A DNA stretch of 64,000 nucleotides from Archegozetes longisetosus (taxonomy: Eukaryota > Arthropoda > Arachnida > Sarcoptiformes > Trhypochthoniidae): contig JAEMBT020000003.1 in the NCBI GenBank assembly GCA_018873245.2, positions 6,219,843 through 6,283,842 of the forward strand, written 5' to 3'. Position numbers and translations under genes: made by a program. Under the pieces are notes generated by a model. That model was not told the DNA's origin and did no database searches. It saw only the letters and a program-made list of their open reading frames with translations. Of this stretch, positions 51,101 to 59,800 are shown one piece after another. Positions within the stretch are counted from its first letter, which is position 1. Each line of letters opens with the position of its first letter.

Positions 51101-53077
51101 ACGCATTGCCACAAATTTTAAGCTCAACTCAAACCTTAGACAATTTGTTTAATTAATTTGATTTCATATGGTTACTAACTCCTACGATAATCTCGGAAGA
51201 AGTTGTTTTTATTCATTATTAATTATTAGGTTAAAAGAATTTTAATTTATATGGTAAGTAAGCTAATAATTATTGAGTATAACAGATTCCCAACATCTAC
51301 ATGAGCCAAATATTTAAGTTAGAAAATTTAGAATTTAGCGGTCAATTATAAAATTACTTCGTGATCATAAATTAAGTGAGCAACGTAAATTATGGTTTCA
51401 ATTATAGCCAGCTTTGTAAAAATAAGTAGATCTTCCATATAAATTCAAAACCGATCAAAACTTTTGACACAAGCATTTACAGCTTATTTATTATTGACAA
51501 ATACAAGCAATAAAATTCGACATATAAAAGAAGATTAAATCCTCGAAAATCGGAGTATGCAATTTCGAAATAAATGAATTGGAAGGATAATAAATATTTA
51601 GTTGAAGCGGTATTCTGGTGTACCTGATAGTTCGCGCTTAAGGGCTAAGAGTTTTAGCTAGAATTGCAATAGTATTGCGTATGCAGTATGTCCTACATTG
51701 ATGTGCTTATAGGGGAATACACGAACTCCTTTATGCCTTGATAGAAATACCACTAGTTTGTAATGCCAGGCATAGGTAGATGCTGTGACCACATATGACC
51801 TATTATAAAATCCGGCTGCATCTTACATATAGCTTTTGGTGGTTTGACTGATTTTAATGTAAGATACGAGAACACACTCTATCTATGTTCAAGCTATATT
51901 CTGAGCTGACTTCTGGATAAACGCTACTAAGACTCAAATAACCTGTTTTCATGCATTTGTTCACTAAAATTATTAAAATCACTAATTCCTTATTCTATTA
52001 GTAGTTACTAAACATCAAATGCTAATGTGTCTCGACTTGATTTAGTTTTTTAAACTTAAAGCCAATGCAATGCGGATTTCTAGAAACACGAAATCTAAAA
52101 GAAAAACAAAATTGATTGCTTGGAGAAAAATCAAATTTTCTCCTTATCTATTTGGCTCAATCAGATACTTGAGACATTAGAACTGATTCATAGACTGCTA
52201 TAATGGCATAGCTTTAAGTCGAAGACACTTCTACATTGTTTGGTCTACAATTACTGCCAATTTGCTTTGTTTGTCAGTCTCTTCTGATATTTATCAAAAC
52301 TTTGATCTTCATTGTTGAGAATAAGATTTTTGTGAATTTGATTCAGGTACAATAAACAGATGCACGAGCTATTGCTCAATAATAAGTGTTTCATGTAAAG
52401 GGGTGAAAACATTCCTCAATATATACCATGAAATTAGAGAATTGCAAGTATTGGTTAATAACAGGTTGGTTTAGGAGAGATATTATATCAAAAAATATGC
52501 TAAGAGCTTGATATTCTATTGATAAAAATATTTCCTCAAATCATTTACTGATTAGTAAAAGTAGGAATACTCATCATTACTAATTTATAGAAGCACAAGC
52601 TTCTAATCAACTCAAATCTATCCTCAACAAAATTTCTTCGCAAATATTCCTCAATACATTTACATTTGACTCACATATCAAATTTCTCTTAACTTCTTTC
52701 ATGCTATCTTTAAGAAGTTACTTCAATTTGTCAAACTGAAACACATTGCTTAAGAATCTGAAACACTGAATGAATACTGTGAAAGATATTGAAAAGGTAT
52801 TGTTCTTTCTTTCTGTTTATTCACTCAAGAGTTAAATGCGTTTGCATAGAAATGAAAGTAAAGTAAAGTTATGCATAGAATTTAAACGGATTTTGCAAGC
52901 TCACTTTATACTTGAAGATTCAATTAGAATTAGGTAAATTAAATAAAAATATCACTTACCGACTGACTTAAGAGCATGATTAGCGTTGATGCACGAATTG
53001 CTCAGTAAATTCAAATATATAAGTAAAATAATCCATCTTCTTATTATACAAAAATTAATCCTCTTTAAAATTGGCAT
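20804..53077 (-). CDS. Giant membrane-anchored mucin-like protein (LDLa-mucin-EGF-SEA-EGF-TM), about 5,590 aa
   Basis: One gene reconstructed from eleven coding exons with matching phases: 53077-52960, 40736-40494, 40099-25931, 25864-25312, 25234-24599, 23960-23707, 23661-23518, 22943-22695, 22639-22479, 21125-21047, 20968-20804. The exon total is one base over a multiple of three, which agrees with a one-base frameshift seen near 37970. Order of parts: signal peptide, two LDLa modules, a very long Ser/Thr-rich region with Tyr/Thr repeats, EGF, SEA, two EGF, membrane helix, cytoplasmic tail. The EGF-SEA-EGF-TM end is the plan of vertebrate membrane mucins such as MUC3, MUC12 and MUC17. I infer an apical epithelial surface or matrix protein. 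I do not recognise a named orthologue; the repeat may belong to an arthropod family of unknown function (DUF4758 comes to mind, unverified). It converges on the CRHBP gene. Confidence 0.85.
21410..21668 (-). CDS. Alternative mucin tail exon with an in-frame TAA
   Basis: Acceptor AAAAG|TCAGC at 21670-21669 accepts phase 2 from exon 22639-22479. The frame runs SQLQFLSIIRTPVRLPKDLN... to a TAA at 21532-21530, then stays open and coding-like (DEKNYETSDSLSCYAMREPM...) to donor AATCGG|GTAAAA in phase 0. Entry phase 2 and exit phase 0 equal those of exon 21125-21047, so the two could be alternatives spliced to the last exon. It may be an alternative terminal exon, a readthrough exon, or use a later acceptor past the TAA (ACTAG|CGAT). 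Confidence 0.45.
23007..23366 (+). CDS. Unrecognised plus-strand open frame inside a mucin intron
   Basis: An open frame of 119 codons (MKTMLNLSDTNASTIATKLI...) fills most of the 574-nt intron between mucin exons 7 and 8, antisense to that gene. It is Asn/Ser/Thr-rich, and its end translates a minisatellite (23283-23353). No domain is recognisable. It may be a transposon gag remnant or chance. Confidence 0.15.
   Translation: MKTMLNLSDTNASTIATKLISQSQTLNRFNSNLSNNSMTYDLVSRPTIQEKEPTPENETNRTFLLNENMRKLITKLFKKEAMHYCCLCGTESAVTSFRRSPAFRWSPALGGHQLLGPNI
23283..23353. repeat. Minisatellite built on GGTCACC palindromes
   Basis: Four units of about 17-18 bp, GGCGGTCACCAGCTTTA with variants, in an intron of the mucin gene. 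It is GC-rich against an AT-rich background. Confidence 0.85.
23707..23960 (-). CDS. Mucin exon 6: transmembrane helix and start of cytoplasmic tail
   Basis: Acceptor GTCCAG|TG continues the frame into one strongly hydrophobic helix (LLLAILLPIAAILCIISICC), then IVYCCRKWRKR, a Cys-rich and basic stop-transfer stretch that could be palmitoylated. The tail follows with Ser-rich and Tyr-containing motifs (SHVYDGPGILP). Donor GAA|GTAAAA leads into a 45-nt intron; reading through it would stop at 23697-23695 and give a very short tail. Confidence 0.9.
24044..24098. repeat. (GA)n microsatellite
   Basis: About 27 uninterrupted GA dinucleotides. Read on the mucin strand it is a (CT)n pyrimidine tract about 84 nt upstream of the membrane-helix exon acceptor, so length variation could affect splicing. 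Confidence 0.97.
24599..25234 (-). CDS. Mucin exon 5: SEA domain and two EGF modules
   Basis: The first part is a SEA domain: strand YVVVVRVMK, then TWFSEFSNNSSNEYQNL, VKESYVGADVLSI and GVLVNLTVHLTK, closing with the helix LREELIKTLEKN. Where autocleaving SEA domains have G-SVVV this one reads GGNGVLVNL, so the serine nucleophile is missing. Next is an EGF module of the calcium-binding type (DFDECSSDEYNDC...GSYRCECLNGY) and a short EGF (CEFCHGRGDC...CKCHRMYLGRRC). Donor CTTT|GTACGT, phase 1. SEA domains near a membrane usually hold cleaved mucin subunits together or give mechanical spacing. Confidence 0.92.
25312..25864 (-). CDS. Mucin exon 4: Thr/Pro stalk and first EGF module
   Basis: After acceptor TTTCAG|GTTTAC the exon continues the Thr/Pro-rich stalk (KPTRPP-like steps). 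It ends with a six-cysteine EGF-like module: C-KPA-C-NAANKEV-C-KEIDGKYR-C-G-C-RQGF...V-C. Donor CATG|GTATGC, phase 1. The 66-nt intron before it and the 77-nt intron after it are typical of the short introns in this window. Confidence 0.9.
25931..40099 (-). CDS. Mucin exon 3: 14.2-kb single exon, Ser/Thr-rich with Tyr/Thr repeats
   Basis: A single exon codes for about 4,720 residues, rich in Thr, Ser, Pro and Val. At least 17 copies of a repeat of about 35 residues, core TTYTYFTT then a short G/D turn and SRxExxSxxV, lie at about 37.5-35.4 kb (ten), 30.3-29.7 kb (two) and 28.2-27.4 kb (five). A second repeat, IYGTYINGxYAH, occurs at about 38.05, 34.9, 34.35, 33.97 and 33.8 kb, and shorter related ITGTFIPE-like motifs at 39.8-39.2 kb. 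A basic Asn/Asp/Arg tract spans 32.85-32.99 kb and a KQSQ/PIQ repeat 29.88-30.0 kb. RHKR-SAF at about 35335-35321 fits a furin site. Starts at acceptor GGAATAG (40101-40100), ends at AAG|GTTTGT. A one-base shift lies in 37941-38011, probably in the A-run at 37969-37978. The Thr and Ser content suggests heavy O-glycosylation. Confidence 0.9.
40494..40736 (-). CDS. Mucin exon 2: two LDLa modules
   Basis: The exon encodes about 81 residues with two LDL-receptor class A modules. The first ends GVNDCSDASDEKC and the second GVHDCQDGSDEGDLLPC; both keep the acidic calcium cage DCxDxSDE. Both lack the cysteine that normally precedes the DG/NG step (VQDG and VGNG), so each has five rather than six cysteines. 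Acceptor CTAG|GGTGC and donor ATCAG|GTAAAG are clear. LDLa modules usually bind ligands or calcium. Confidence 0.88.
44263..44299. repeat. Tandem 12-bp repeat
   Basis: Three units of CATACTTTTATA in the large mucin intron. Confidence 0.85.
45150..45190. repeat. Tandem repeat, unit about 19-20 bp, two copies
   Basis: TGTTGGAGACTTCGGTTC is followed by TGTTGGAGACTACGGTTC, with a direct repeat GATCAATTTT just before. Confidence 0.85.
48331..48398. repeat. CCTAACAGTTG minisatellite
   Basis: About six units of 11-14 bp with the core CCTAACAGTT, imperfect towards the end (CCTGACAGTT, TCTAACAACT). It lies in the large mucin intron. Confidence 0.85.
48833..48919. repeat. 19-bp minisatellite
   Basis: Four to five tandem units of ACAGTTTGACTGAACAGTT with small changes, only about 430 bp from the previous minisatellite and sharing the ACAGTT core. 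Confidence 0.85.
52960..53077 (-). CDS. Mucin exon 1: start codon and signal peptide
   Basis: ATG at 53077 in the context CAAAATG opens 39 codons plus one base. A basic n-region (KRINFCIIRRW) is followed by a hydrophobic core (IILLIYLNLLS) and a likely cleavage near SCINA-NHA. The exon ends at a strong donor, GTCG|GTAAGTGA, in phase 1, the phase required by the LDLa exon 12.2 kb away. I chose it because no other minus-strand signal-peptide exon in 41-53 kb has both a good donor and this phase. Confidence 0.7.
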
Positions 53078-53293
53078 TTTGAATAAATTAATTAAAAAGT
53101 AGACCCAAAACCGATTTATTGGTTAACATGCTCACAATTGGCGATATCACATAATAGACCGTTACAATTGAAACATAATGTACTCATTTTCTCTCCATAA
53201 ACACTAGACTTCAATTGATAAAACAGTCTCAAAACGACTCACGTGCAGTTTACAGACACACTTGCAGTTACTTAACCGTTATGTTTAACAAAC

Positions 53294-53490
53294 CTGGCGA
53301 AGATTAAGTTCTACACACGGTTGGGCTCAGAAAGAACTGGTTCCTTGACACTAAAACAAGTGCAACTGCAACGTGGTTGGAGATTACTCACAACAAGCTA
53401 ACTCAAACATCAACAGCCACTACCTCTTGGCTTCTATTGTAAATACGAAACTTTTTCAACAGTAGATGGTCATCGTCTTTATTATAAATG
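53294..53490 (-). promoter_or_regulatory. Candidate promoter and 5' leader of the mucin gene
   Basis: This patch is less AT-rich than its surroundings. On the minus strand TATAATAAAG (53486-53477) is followed by about 180 bp of mixed sequence ending at CGCCAG|GTTTGT (53294/53293), a plausible donor of a non-coding exon. It lies about 220 bp upstream of the mucin start codon. No clean acceptor precedes that ATG, so the leader may be unspliced. Confidence 0.3.
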
Positions 53491-55195
53491 AGGAGTGGCC
53501 ATATCGACGCCTACTACACTCCGTGAAAATGCTATTTTCATTGAGATAAACCAATATTTTTCAAGTTTTATTCAATAAGCAATAATTGTTTGCCTAACTA
53601 TCAACTGCAATTATGAAATACATTGAGTTCTAGTTGACCCCTATTCCATTCATCTCTATAACGTTCACTCGACAGTTCCGTCCCTTAAGGCCATCTTATT
53701 GGCGTTTTTCTAAGGTACAATATTTTCGGACCAATTAATAAATAAGTTGCGTAACGATTTATTTGCGACTCTGTTAGGTCGTTATTTGTACATAAATATA
53801 AGTTATTTGACTTCCTATATTAATGCTTACTCGAATTAATTAATATTCATATCTAGTTAGCTATAAGTAATCGATGTAATAAAAGAGACATCTTAACGTT
53901 TATCTACTCCCCTTCTATTTAATTATGTCAATCGTTTCATTTGATTTTATTCAAAATATTGATGTAAACCAAATGATTACTTTTATCATTACTTAGCAAT
54001 GATTAATCCCAAAAACGATCTCACTCTAACTTTTATAATACGTATCTCAATCAATTAGAATAAATTTCACATTTGTTTCAAGTGTCAGTTTATGTTAAAA
54101 CTATGTTTCCTTTATTCACACGATTCGTGAAGGAATTTCTCAATTTATACACATTTCACAGAGAAGAATTAGTATAATTAATGCTTTTGGCTTTGATAAA
54201 CTTTTGAACTATTAAGTATATAATAATTTTTGGCAAACGAATCCTTAAATTTTGGAGAGTATTTATTTTCTTACTATTATTTCAATTATTTGACCATTAG
54301 TTATGTGAAAAACTAGACTGGACTTGGAAGACACTTCTTAAATAACATGCAATAAAGCTTTCAACTCAAGCTTTTCAACACTTTTGTTGCAGAATCAAGT
54401 GTAAACCACATGCAATCCTGACCCTAACAAACGGGCCAAACAACCAGATTCTACTTTAATTTTTCTTATTTTCATCTCTGTGTCAAATCGAGATTCGTTT
54501 CAAGTACACTGAGCAATCTTAAGACACTCAGGGCACTTCTGGATGGCAAGATTTCAAATGTAAATAAGCTATTTTCTTCGTCTATTCTATTGATAAGAAG
54601 TTGAAAAGTTTTCAAATAATTGATTATCTTTAATAACTTATTATTTCTATAAATCAAACAACTTATCAATTAATCTAATGAAACATTTCCTCAATTGATT
54701 TCGAGAAACATTGATTATAGAGCTATGTATAAGATGTGAAAAATCATAATCAAAAATTAAAACTAATGACATAGTTATTAACCAATCAATAAAATATCGC
54801 TTAGTTGTCATTTTACAGATAATTCTAACCTAACCTAACCTGAGCCTTGAAATAACTAAAGTTAAATTGATTATTAAGAATTTTCACATAAAAGCACTCG
54901 TATGTGATTAATATTGATGAATAAAAGATATTTTTCAATTTTTTATGTGTAAATGTTTGGTTGCAGAATTCCTAAACATGATTATAGTATGAAAAATTGG
55001 TCACAATTCAACTCTTGCTGACCTCATTTGACTAAATTATTCCTAATTGAATCAAACGGTCTGAAGGCTTAACTCTTCAACGCCTTCACTCCCCCTGACT
55101 TGAGCCACACTTAGCTCCTGAGTCATAATTATTGATCTAATTTGTGACTATGCAAATCTATGAGACTCAGTACGAAATGAGTTTGTTACGAATAT

Positions 55196-55234
55196 ATTAG
55201 TTTTAGAATATTATTTTCATATTCTAAAACTAAT
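55196..55234. repeat. Perfect 16-bp inverted repeat (hairpin)
   Basis: ATTAGTTTTAGAATAT (55196-55211) and its exact reverse complement (55219-55234) are separated by seven bases. It could form a stem-loop or be the core of a small palindromic element. Confidence 0.9.
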
Positions 55235-55827
55235 CAATCGTATTTATGAGTCCAACTGTTTTCTAAAATGGCAAATAGGATGAACTTGTTTTAAAGTCAT
55301 CCCAACAAAGAGACCCAAAGGCCAAATGTTAATTTGTTCATGGATGCATTTGAGGTCAAGGGCCCAAACATCGATGAAAGACTGCTATAGGTGTTGATCT
55401 AGAGAATTTGGGGAGAATATTTGCAATAATAAAGGTGGTTAACTGTTGCAATTAAATACTAAATAGCAATCAGGCTATCTACTGAATAGCGTAATAGAAG
55501 TTTAGATAGTAGATTATAGCATACTTAATCTAGAAATCACTTACTTTCAGAACCTCAACTGAATCGGGTCGATTCGAACAATTTAGTTTCTCATTTATCT
55601 ATTAGCTCAAACTATACCACCAATTAGAAAGATCAACAACTTTTTCATCAGCTTTTAGATCGAGATATATGAAGACATTGACATAGCTTCTACAGAAAAT
55701 GTTACAGTATCTGAACTGGGGTTTCATAAGAATACTTTTTAGTTATTTGTCATTGTAATTAATAAAGTTTACCATAAAAAAACGCTTCAATCAGTCTCCT
55801 CAGTCTTGTGTAGTCAATGCTAAAATC

Positions 55828-55868
55828 AAGTGCTATCTGTAATGTTAGCTGAATTAGAGATAGCACTT
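55828..55868. repeat. 11-bp inverted repeat with a diverged copy elsewhere
   Basis: AAGTGCTATCT (55828-55838) pairs with AGATAGCACTT (55858-55868) across about 19 bases. The right arm and its flank (AGAGATAGCACTTTATAGCACTCACCC) recur in changed form at about 62630-62655 (AGAGATAGCCCTTTATAG...GACCC), so a short dispersed repeat family may exist. Confidence 0.75.
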
Positions 55869-56533
55869 TATAGCACTCACCCAACGATATGGTAGACTAA
55901 TTTTCGATCTCAAATCTCTTTTATTCGTGTAATTTGTTTGTTCAAAGTTTATTTGGCTCTGGAATTAAATTCAAAGAAACTGAAACTTTTGAATAGCTTG
56001 TAGTCGATTGTGAAACACAAATTGTTGTGTTGTGATAATAAGTCGTGCAAATTACCTTATTTTTTACTCAATAAAGAGAACAAACATCATATTGAGACCA
56101 ATCGAGTTAATTGAATAATTTATTCTTAACTAAAGCCATGATTTGTGCCAACAGCTCGTTAAGTAGATTAAAAAATTGTTATAGGATGAAAAGCAGAGAA
56201 AAAGTTAGGCGTATTAGTCGTTTGCTATTACTTTCAATCAAATAGAGTTTGTTTTTCCTTTTATCGGTAATTACAAAGAAATCATTGCAAACAAATGATT
56301 GCATAAGTCGAAACTTGTCGTAGTAATTAAAATCACTGACTGATATTGTTTTAAATACTAGTCTTTACCAATTCAGGTAATCATAAGTCTAAAGATTTCT
56401 AAGCTTGAACAACTACAAATTGAATAACAAATAGTTGGACAATAGAGAAGTTGGATATTCGCATTAACCTATTTATTAAATAATAAGCATATATGCGTTT
56501 AATATAAACTTCATCGTGAAATTAGTTATATAT

Positions 56534-56895
56534 TGTAATGTCCCACTAGCCTGGCATAACTTGTCAGATGGGACTCTAATCAGTAATTACCTCAACACAC
56601 AAATACGTAACAACAAACTGGTTCCTATCAATTCTACCAATGGTATTTGGGTCACACTCATCTGAATCACTACCACATCACTCCCCAACTACAGGTCTAC
56701 TTGACTGGACATTTGACCTTATTGTCAGATCATTGGCATGAGTTTCGATGTGGTACTCTTCTAACTTGATGTGGTACTCTTCTAACTTTCGTTCAAGCAC
56801 TCTATAAATAAACTGCTGCCTCGTTATTCTAAATACTATTTGCATTTGAATTAGTAGAGAATAGGTTAAAAGTAAAAGTACACTAGTTGTCAACA
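56534..56895 (+). mobile_element. Possible solo LTR
   Basis: A block of about 362 bp begins TGTAATGTCCCAC and ends GTTGTCAACA, i.e. TG...CA borders. It holds TATAAATAAA (56803-56812), which can serve both as TATA box and poly(A) signal as in LTRs, and is less AT-rich than its flanks. An exact 21-bp tandem duplication (56747-56767 and 56768-56788) lies inside. I see no target-site duplication and no internal coding region, so it is tentative. The minus-strand frame at 56896-56678 is taken as a by-product. Confidence 0.35.
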
Positions 56896-59800
56896 TGTAG
56901 GTCTTAAATCAATTAAACCAATTAAATAAAGCTTAAGAAATGTAAGTTTAGCTTAAAAATAGCTCGACTCTAATGCGTTGAAATAAAACTAACGTTTTTA
57001 TTAGATTAATGCTTGGCTCAAATGTTTACTAAAACAGGTAATCGTATGAATGATCAAATGAACTGCTAATAAAAAGCAAAACTTGATTTAAGGTTTACTT
57101 TTTTCCAAACAAATTCAATTTTTAATCGTTTCCAAAACGAGCTCGTGTTTAATAAAAATTAAATTATATTTTTAGACTTTATATTAATTTATTTTTTGAG
57201 ATATATTTTTGTATTTATACATTAATTTAACGAACTGCTAAATTCTTAATGTATTTTTAGCTCAATCATACTACTGATTGAACTGACTTTAAACACTAGG
57301 AGCAGTATTAATAATTGGATTAAAGCTTAAGATTTATTACGGTTCTCATACTTGTAATTGTAATTATTAACGATAAATTGATTATAGCTCAAATACTATG
57401 ATCACAGTTTTTCTGTTAAAGAATAGTTATGAGAAAACTATTTTCTAAATCCTCATATCACTAAACATTTATTGAACCAAATATTGTCAAAATTGCGTTC
57501 TCTCAACTCCAGTATAATAAGGCTTTCATTTTTTGTTTTTATAAAAGTAGACTTTGTTTAACACGAAAATCGCCAAATCGTTAGTTATTTGCTCTAAAAA
57601 TAAGCACATAATTAAGCCATAAGTGCTTTAAAGTTGCGGTACTTGACTGTAGAAAATGACAGTAATTTTAATTTAATAGTCGAGTCTGAAACAATGTCTA
57701 ACAATTTTGCTAATCGTGAGCGCAAATAATATAACTTTTTCTTTTTCTTACACTAGAATGTTGTCAATTTACACTATAAGTCAAATTTAGCTTAAGCCTC
57801 AATGGCTTCCATTACTAATACTCAACAACACCTTTCACTCTTTCCCGAGTTTGACATGTTTGAGGGCGTCTACCACTCATTGTTTTCTGATCTAGTGTTC
57901 TCCTAAATTTATTATGTTGCCTTTTTAATTTCTTCAAAAAATTTACTTAGAAAGTTGGTTTGCCATCAAAATAAAAAAAATTCAAGAGACATCTTGCTCT
58001 GTTTTTATGGTTTAAATGAAGCTGAGATATCTAATTAAAAATCAGTTTTCCCATAGGTCTGCTTGAGTGAAGTTTATGCTTGAAATTAAAATAACACTTA
58101 TCTTATTGATGTTAGCTCAACAGCATTATTAGGCTATATTCAAACAAAATAATACAACACTTAAATAGTCGATAACCTTTACGTTTCTATAATTTTAATT
58201 AGTTCGATGCACCTGAGAGCTTGATTTTCATCTAGATCAACCTTTCAATTTTCAGACTCAATTTATTAAATCGATAATCATGACAGTACTGTTCAAATAT
58301 TTATTTTAGCTAACTCGAACACATTTTACATTTATATCTCAAAATGATTTGATTCAAAGTCACGATTTACCATTTGCTTAAGGATATCATTGATTTTATA
58401 TAAAACTAAAACTAAAACATTGCGATTTGCAATCAAAAGTACCGAAATCGACTTAAACCTAAGAATTTATGCTTCAGACCTTTAACACTAAAATTAGTGT
58501 TTGAACTAAAGGCTTTTAATTTATTGAATTTTAAATTAACTCTGTATCTCAACAAGATTTAAAGCAAGAAAAATACCATAGTATCCGTGGCTTTTATCAA
58601 ACTTCGAAGCTGTCAATACCTCAAAAATTAATTTTCTCAATAATGACTCAAATCGCTTACAAAATGTATTTATTAATATATTTTCTATAATTTAGATTTT
58701 TGAAAACTTTTAATAATAAAATCTGTTTATAAAAGATATATGTGAAGTAATATTTTTTCTTCAATCTGTTGTCGTGCAGTTCAAGACTTATTATTTCTAA
58801 ACCTTGTTATATTAATGAGTAAACTATCATTCATGTAATTTCAATGTAAGATCATTCTCATGAACTCAGTTTATCAAAGTTTAGACTCAACGTATCTCTT
58901 CGACTGAATTGAGAATTTGAAATTTCAATTCAATATTAGCTGCATGAGAAAATTGAAAAATTTCAATGTCAACATGTTTATGAATCCGAAAGCAGTGTTT
59001 CGGCGTCATTGATTGGGTTCGGAAATACCAAAAGTTTACAAGTTTATTATTACTAAGCAAAACAGTATTGAACCCACGAATGGGAAATAGAGCACTAAAA
59101 GAGCGCGATCACGCTTTCTTCAAAGTCAAGCTGACACTTGTCTGATCCATATCTGAAAGTCATAATCAATTAGTATTCGAGATCAAATCGTGGCTTCTTT
59201 TGTGAAACTCCCATTCATGAAATATTATTAAATGACAAGATGGAGGAAATTAAGATTTGTTCAATAGGGGGCTATTTGGGTTAATTAACACAATTAGTAC
59301 ATAATATTAAACACATAATCATGTTGTTTGAGTGCTCAAACGAACTAATTTTTGATCACGTTATATAATTTAAATACATGTTGCAAACTTTGCCAACATT
59401 TTCATTTTTTCTAATAGGTTAAAGTCATGAATCAGATTAAAATATTCTCAACTTATGCATAATTAATTCATTCCTTCTTTCTTTTCCTTCCTTGAGTCTG
59501 CGAGTTCTCTAAGTTTGTCAATTCTTCATCAATTCTTAAGATTTTATTTCTGCTCGTTTAATTAACAAGAAATAAAGATAAAAGCAGATGATTATATAAG
59601 CAATTTCTTTAATGACATGTGAAAAATCATTAAATTTCTTTCCCACAATCAGCACATCGATTCCAATTCAATAGCGAATGTGTAAAAAATAAAAATACAA
59701 AATAGTTCATTGTATAAGATTTCTATTAAGTTGATTTAAGAAAAATGTAGGATTTTCAAAATATTTCGAGTTTTTATGAGTGTTATATTTATGATAAGTA

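Larger units (their letters stand above)
40737..52959 (-). other. First coding intron of the mucin gene (about 12.2 kb)
   Basis: It is bounded by donor GTAAGTGA and by acceptor TTTTTTATTCAATCTTTTCTAG with an excellent pyrimidine tract. Contents are AT-rich sequence and short tandem repeats (44263-44299, 45150-45190, 48331-48398, 48833-48919). A less AT-rich patch at about 51600-51930 has a 9-bp inverted repeat (51820-51828 with 51857-51865). Short frames such as 42190-42100 (minus) and 44213-44434 (plus) show no recognisable product. Confidence 0.6.
53500..56533. other. Intergenic AT-rich stretch
   Basis: No gene seen. It contains a threefold CCTAA run (about 54827-54841), equal to the arthropod telomere motif TTAGG on the other strand, and two hairpins listed separately. 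The open frame at 54669-54472 (minus) has no recognisable product. Confidence 0.5.

Noticed and set aside
56678..56896. Minus-strand 72-codon frame as a gene
   Set aside because: It lies wholly in a possible solo LTR and includes a 21-bp duplication translated as repeated LEEYHI.
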